A DNA stretch of 64,000 nt from Sphingomonas sediminicola (lineage in GTDB: Bacteria; Pseudomonadota; Alphaproteobacteria; Sphingomonadales; Sphingomonadaceae). The first letter of the stretch is position 1; each line of letters starts with the position of its first letter. Shown here piece after piece: positions 58,985 to 64,000 of this stretch. A program made the position numbers and the translations under genes. Location of the stretch: positions 992,001-1,056,000 of the forward strand of contig NZ_CP060782.1 of assembly GCF_014489515.1 (NCBI RefSeq), read 5' to 3'. Under the pieces are notes generated by a model. That model was not told the origin of the DNA. It saw only the letters and a program-made list of their open reading frames with translations, and did no database searches.

Positions 58985-61512
58985 ATGCAGGGGTGGCGAG
59001 GTCTTGCAATTCTGGCGGCCTTGCTGCCTGGCCCGGCAGGCGTGGCGAATGCCGAGCGCGAGGCGGTGCTCAAGCAAGTCGATCTTCCGCACACCTACTA
59101 CTGGCGCGAGCTGTACATTCCGCAGCTGACCACGGGACCCTCGAGCGCCGTCTTCACGCCCGACGGCAAAGCGCTGATCTACAGCATGGGCGGTTCACTG
59201 TGGCGCCAGACGATCGGCTTTGACGAGGCCGTCGAATTGACGCATCCAATCGGAGCCTATGACTACCAGCCGGATGTATCGCCGGATGGAAGAAGCGTCG
59301 TATTCAGCCGCTATAACGGGGCTGGGCTGGAACTGTGGCGCCTCGATCTCGGCACCGGTGGCGAGCAGAGACTGACCTCGGGCGACGCGGTGAACGTCGA
59401 GCCTCGCCTGTCGCCGGACGGCAAGCGCATCGCCTGGGTTTCCACGCAGGGCACAGGCCACTTCAACCTGTTCATCGCCGACATCGGGCCCGACGGGCTT
59501 CGAAACGCTCGGCCGCTTCTTGGCGAGCGTCAGAGCAAGATCTCGCGATATTATTATTCGACCTACGACCATGCGTTGAACCCGTCCTGGACGCCGGACG
59601 GAAAGCGCATCCTTTATGTCACCAATAACGAGGTCGCGTGGGGCACCGGCGATATCTGGTCGGTGGCGGCGGATCACCCAAGTGACCGCCGGAAAATACT
59701 GAGCGAGGAGACCAGCTGGAGCGCCCGTCCGGAAATGTCCCCAGATAGCAAGCAGGTGCTCTTCGCGAGCTATCACGGCAGGCAGTGGCGCCAGTTGTGG
59801 TTGACCACGCCTGACGGTGTTGCGCCGCTTCCCCTGACCTTTGGCGATTTCGATCTTTCGAGCGCGCGCTGGTCACCCGATGGCGAGCGTGTCGCTTACG
59901 TCAGCAATGAGGGCGGAAACACGAGCCTTGCTGTTCGGGAGTTCATCGGTGGGGCAACGACGAAGATCGTTGCGAAGACACGGCACTACAAGAGCACTCA
60001 GGCCCGGCTGACACTCGACATCCGCGACGAGCAGGGACGCAGCGTTCCGGCACGGGTCGCGGTCCTGGGAAGCGACAGACGGGCTGCCGCGCCGACGTCG
60101 TCCTGGATGCACGCGGACGACGGTTTCGACCGGGCGCTCCAAGCCAGCGAGACGCATTACTTTCACTGTCCGTCGCTATGCACATTGGAGGCGCCGGCAG
60201 GCGATACCGCCATCTGGGTTCAGCACGGCTTTCGCTATCTTCCGTGGCGACAGACCGTGAAGCTGGCCGCAGGCGAGAACAGGGCAGTTCCTGTGAAGCT
60301 GCACCTAAACGACTTGCCCTCGTCGTTCGGGAGATGGCGGAGCGCCGACCTGCACGTCCACATGAACTACGGCGGAGCGTACCGAAATACGCCGGAACAT
60401 CTCGCCAAACAGACCCAGGCCGAGGATCTGGACGCCATCTACAACGTGATCGTCAACAAGGAGGAGAGGGTCCCGGATATCGGATACTTCCGCGGAACTC
60501 CGGACCCGGCGGGCAGCGCCGAGACGCTGATCATGCATTCGCAAGAGTTTCACACCAGCTATTGGGGTCATCTAGGCCTGCTTCACCTGTCAGATCACAT
60601 GCTGACGCCCGACTTCTCGGCGTATCAGCACACTGCGCTCGCCAGTCCCTACCCGTTCAATGGCGTGGTCGCTGATCTCGCTCATGCACAGGGTGCCCTG
60701 GTCGGTTACGTGCACCCGTTCGACTGGGCCATCGATCCGCCTAAGGAGGAATCGCTCAGCAACGAGCTTCCGGCCGACGTGATCAATGGGAAGGTCGACT
60801 ACATCGAGATCGTCGGGTTCGCCGACCACAAATCGACCGCCGAGATCTGGTACCGGCTGCTGAATCTGGGCTTCCGGCTTCCGGCGGGAGCAGGCACGGA
60901 TGCGATGGCGAACTACGCTTCCTTGCGCGGGCCGGTCGGCATGAATCGTGTGTTTCTCGACACCGGCGGCGAGCTTAGCCCGCGGCGCTTCGCAAGGCCC
61001 TCAAGGAAGGCCGCACCTTTGCAAGCAACGGACCGCTGCTCGGCCTTGAAGTCGAAGGCAAACATCCGGGCGATACCGTTGGTCGAAAGACCGCTGGCAA
61101 GCTGCGTTTCCGAATTGCGCTTCGCTCGCCGGTTGCCGTCGACCACCTCGAGCTTGTCCAGAACGGAAGGGTCGTGAAGGCCTTCGCCCTCAAAGGAGAT
61201 CGGCGGAATTTTGACACAGCGGGCGAGCTGCAGGTCGACACAGGTGGCTGGCTGGTCCTGCGCGCCTGGAATGACGGATCGGATCCGCAGGTGCTCGATC
61301 TTTATCCTTACGCCACCACAAGCCCGATTTATCTCGACCTTCCGGGCGGCCCTTCATCGGTGCCCTCAGATGCAGATTATTTCGCTGCCTGGCTCGACCG
61401 TGTCGTCGCCGATGCTGGCAGCCGCGCCGACTATCGAAACGATCGGGAGCGTAACGCCACCCTCGATTATCTGCGGAACGCGAGGGACCGCTTCAGGAGT
61501 ATGAGCCACTGA
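58985..61512 (+). CDS. Secreted beta-propeller/PHP metallohydrolase (CehA/McbA type); frameshifted
   Basis: Repaired length is 842 residues. A signal peptide (GLAILAALLPGPAGVANA) precedes PD40-like propeller blades (VFTPDGKALIYSM, DVSPDGRSVVFSRY, RLSPDGKRIAWVS, RWSPDGERVAYVS). The C-terminal PHP-type domain has ADLHVHMNYGG, YWGHLGLLHLSDH and GYVHPFDW, histidines fit for metal binding. One base is missing near 60979-60982. Start ATG is preceded by AAGGAGG. Last gene of the operon; likely a periplasmic amide or ester hydrolase. Confidence 0.85.
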
Positions 61513-61530
61513 CTCTGGCTAGAAGCATTG

Positions 61531-62154
61531 TCAGATCCGCGTTCGTACGGAGACGACCATCCTTCGATGATAGTTCTCGCCTAGTTCGTTTCGGTTCGTA
61601 TCGTAGAGGCGGAATTCTGCGGTGAACGGCCCACCGAGCGTGCGGCTCAGCGCTGCCGTGAAGCTGGTATAGTCAGGCCCGCCTGTTCTTCTACGGATTC
61701 CGATTCCCGCCGAAAGGCTAGTCTTCTTGTCGATTTGGTAAGACGAACCGGCCTCCCAAAATGCCGTGCGCCCGGTTCCAGCAAGGTCATTGGGACTGTA
61801 AGTCAGGCTGACCCGCGGCTTTAGTGCGCCCCATGATCTCGACGCCGCAAAATTCAGTTCGAGCGCGACATCATCGACGTCCGGATCGGCGCCGTAGAGA
61901 TGCTTGACAGTCGCGCTGGCGCCCAACTCCATCTTGCCGAACGATTTTCGATATCCGACGGACGCTCCGGCCTCTCCATCGTACTGGTTAGAGGTAATAT
62001 TTTTTCCGTAGGCGCCCAAGCGAAGCGAGCCAAACGCCACTTCGGGGCGAATGAGGACCTGCATACCGTCGGTCTGCGCGAGGCCTTTCGAATAACCTCT
62101 GCTCGCAACGCTGATCTCCAGCGAAGGATCGGACGGTGGTAAGTCGAAGATCAT
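61531..62154 (-). CDS. TorF family putative porin
   Basis: A 207-residue predicted beta-barrel: LEISVASRGYSKGLAQTDG opening, then alternating strands (RLGAYGKNITSN, ASVGYRKSFGKMELGASATVKHLY, KTSLSAGIGIRRR) and an aromatic/basic last strand. No signal peptide is encoded in frame, which is odd for an outer-membrane protein; the true N-terminus may be lost by a further sequence error upstream of 62154. Converges on the catabolic operon. Confidence 0.7.
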   Translation of the reverse strand: MIFDLPPSDPSLEISVASRGYSKGLAQTDGMQVLIRPEVAFGSLRLGAYGKNITSNQYDGEAGASVGYRKSFGKMELGASATVKHLYGADPDVDDVALELNFAASRSWGALKPRVSLTYSPNDLAGTGRTAFWEAGSSYQIDKKTSLSAGIGIRRRTGGPDYTSFTAALSRTLGGPFTAEFRLYDTNRNELGENYHRRMVVSVRTRI

Positions 62155-62253
62155 CAGCGCTCCTTACGGCGTATGAAGTCCGCGTCCCAGACACGGATGT
62201 ACCGGGCCAGCAGAATTCCCCTGCATGCAGGCAGCTCTATTTGAAGGAAGGAA

Positions 62254-62329
<76 letters not shown>

Positions 62330-62429
62330 ACTGCCATTCGGCGGATGCTCTGGCGGTCAAATCTCACCCTGAGCGGCGGGGCCGGTAGCACGGTGAAACT
62401 TGGTGCGCAACCGCCGGAGTTCAACCTGC

Positions 62430-63541
62430 CTACAGAACTCGCGACGTGGTTCGCTGCTGACGCTCCAACGCCATAAGCAAACCAAGGCACAACATCACCG
62501 TCATGACGGCCGATCCGCCGTAGCTGACGAGGGGGAGGGGAACCCCGACGACCGGGGCCAGACCCATTACCATCATGAGGTTGATCGAGACGTAGAAGAA
62601 AATCGTCGCGGAAAGTCCGGCCGCGGTGAGTTGGGCGAAGCGGCTGCGCGCGTTGTTGGCGACGCGCATCCCCCAGCGAATGACGAAGGCGAAGGCGAAG
62701 ATCAGGAGGGCGCCACCCATCAGGCCCCATTCCTCGACCATGGTCGCGTAGACGAAGTCGGTATGACCTTCGGGAGGTAGTCGAGGTGGCTCTGGCTTCC
62801 GTTCAGATAGCCTTTCCCGAAGATGCCTCCGGATCCGATCGCGATCTTCGACTGGGTAATGTGATAGCCGGCGCCTAGCGGGTCGCTTTCAGGGTCGAGG
62901 AAGATGTCGATCCGCTTGCGTTGATAGCCGTGCAGCAGCTGGTAGACGACGGGAATCGCGACCGCGAGCGCTGCGCCGGGAATGAGGAAGACCCTCATCG
63001 GCACTCCCGCAATGAACATGACGGTGACCCCGATGAACGAGATCATCAGCGCGGTACCGAGATCCGGCTGAAGAATGATCAGGCCTACCGGGACACCTAT
63101 CAGCGCGGCGGCAGGCCAGATCGCTCGCCACTTGCGGATGTCGCCAGCTGGCAGCAGCTCGTAGAAGCGCGCGAGCACCAGGACGATGCCCAATTTCATG
63201 AATTCACTCGGCTGCAGCCGGATGATGCCAAGGTCGATCCAGCGCTGAGCGCCTTTGCCGACAAAACCGACCGCCTCGACAACGACGAGCATCACGAGAA
63301 CCGCGCCGTAAAGCGGGAAGGCCACTTTCTTGATCGTGGCCTCGCTACTCCACGACATCGTGATGGCGATGGCCAGGAAGAAGAGGATAACGATGGCCTG
63401 TTTCGTCGCCCAAGGCTGCGCCGAGCCCCCGGCGGCCGAATAAAGCGTGATGATGCCGATCCCGGAGATCCCGGCGATCAGGAAGATCAAGCGCCACGGA
63501 AGCCGTGCCAGCGGCTGGGGAATGATGGCTGACGAGATCAT
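62430..63541 (-). CDS. rodA: Rod-shape determining protein RodA (SEDS glycosyltransferase); frameshifted
   Basis: A polytopic peptidoglycan polymerase of the elongasome. About ten hydrophobic helices, [46 protein letters not shown] and [12 protein letters not shown] match SEDS proteins. One base is missing near 62770-62771, after HLDYLPEG. Repaired length is 370 residues. Its ATG at 63541 overlaps the predicted stop of mrdA, the standard mrdA-rodA arrangement. Confidence 0.94.
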
Positions 63542-64000
63542 GTCGTCGGCCCCGCGGGCGGCGTTGGAGTCGGCGCGGCCGACGCCGACGCTCTCGCTAT
63601 CGCCTCGAATTTAGCAGCTTGGCGCGCGTTTCGCTCGGCCAGCGTGCCGCCCATTGCTTTTCGAGCGGAGCGAGTGCGTCGAACGCCTTCTGCTGGTCAA
63701 ACAAGTAAGTCATTGAATCGCGTACGATCGGCGCAGCTGCCGAGGCGCCAAAGCCTCCGTGCTCGATGATGCAGCCGATGGCAAAGCGCGGCTTGTCCGC
63801 CGGTGCGAAGGCGATGAATAGGGCATGGTCGCGAAGCGCCCAGTTGGATTGGTGGCCGCGTTCGCCGAGACGGAAAACCTGGGCCGTGCCGGTCTTGCCG
63901 GCCATCTGGATTCCTTCGAGCGGTAGCTTTGACGCCACCGCGGTGCCGCTGCCGTTGACGACCGCAGCCATTGCCTTGCGGATGATTTCCAGATGCCCCG
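63538..64000 (-). CDS. mrdA: Penicillin-binding protein 2, C-terminal end; 5' truncated by window, possible frameshift
   Basis: The window ends inside the transpeptidase domain. GKTGTAQV (the KTG motif), [17 protein letters not shown] and [18 protein letters not shown] identify PBP2. As read, a TAG at about 63597 stops the frame after LLNSRR; adding one base in the T run at 63610-63612 lets it continue to a TGA that overlaps rodA, giving a proline-rich tail. Both ends are possible; the longer one restores the usual overlap. Confidence 0.85.

Overview
The window is high-GC chromosomal DNA from an alphaproteobacterium, most likely a sphingomonad (Sphingomonadaceae). Supporting signs are an exosortase-A-linked gene pair, the ChvG/ChvI-HprK-EIIA-HPr order next to pckA, HdaA, a one-domain HprK, ScoA and P1-peptidase catabolic genes, TorF- and DUF885-type proteins, and many GTG/TTG starts. 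I see no phage, plasmid, insertion sequence or CRISPR. This is mostly core chromosome with one accessory catabolic operon.

Layout. 1-2231: end of an exosortase-A locus (acyl-CoA ligase, PLP decarboxylase). 2222-9100: translation and repair genes (truA, fmt, recR, def), a Csp-like copper protein, rmuC, a META lipoprotein and a SpoU methyltransferase. 7622-12732 (minus): a tightly coupled operon reading chvI, chvG, hprK, rapZ, EIIA-Man, HPr, RNA methyltransferase. pckA diverges from it across a promoter region rich in palindromes. 15080-16930: two related structured RNA leaders, one before a DUF465/zinc-ribbon pair and one before terC. 16998-24865: DUF885, NfeD, SPFH, CitE-like, Nudix, guaB, an RsmB-type methyltransferase and a TPR protein. 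24869-30396 (minus): the envelope operon lptD-surA-pdxA-rsmA. 30569-40777: pepA, holC, ndk, purN-purM, hdaA, rnd, aspS. 40784-49370: two DUF5985 membrane proteins and a winged-helix protein diverging from a giant HAMP-array hybrid kinase and a second response-regulator/kinase. 49656-61512: an M16 protease diverging from a six-gene catabolic operon (class III aminotransferase, TMADH-family flavoprotein, P1 peptidase, aldehyde dehydrogenase, ScoA, beta-propeller/PHP metallohydrolase). 61531-64000: TorF-like porin, tRNA-Lys, rodA and the end of mrdA.

A strong technical feature runs throughout. About 32 single-base frameshifts interrupt 22 otherwise intact genes, including essential ones such as guaB, rodA and holC. 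Every one is repaired by adding one base, nearly always to a short G or C run, and the repaired lengths match the families. I read these as base-deletion errors in the assembly and annotate each gene over its full span.

Most interesting for follow-up are the paired RNA leaders at 15228-15372 and 15850-15931, with competing hairpins and Shine-Dalgarno sequestration, and the catabolic operon at 52110-61512, which could process beta-amino-acid or N-methyl-amino-acid peptides.
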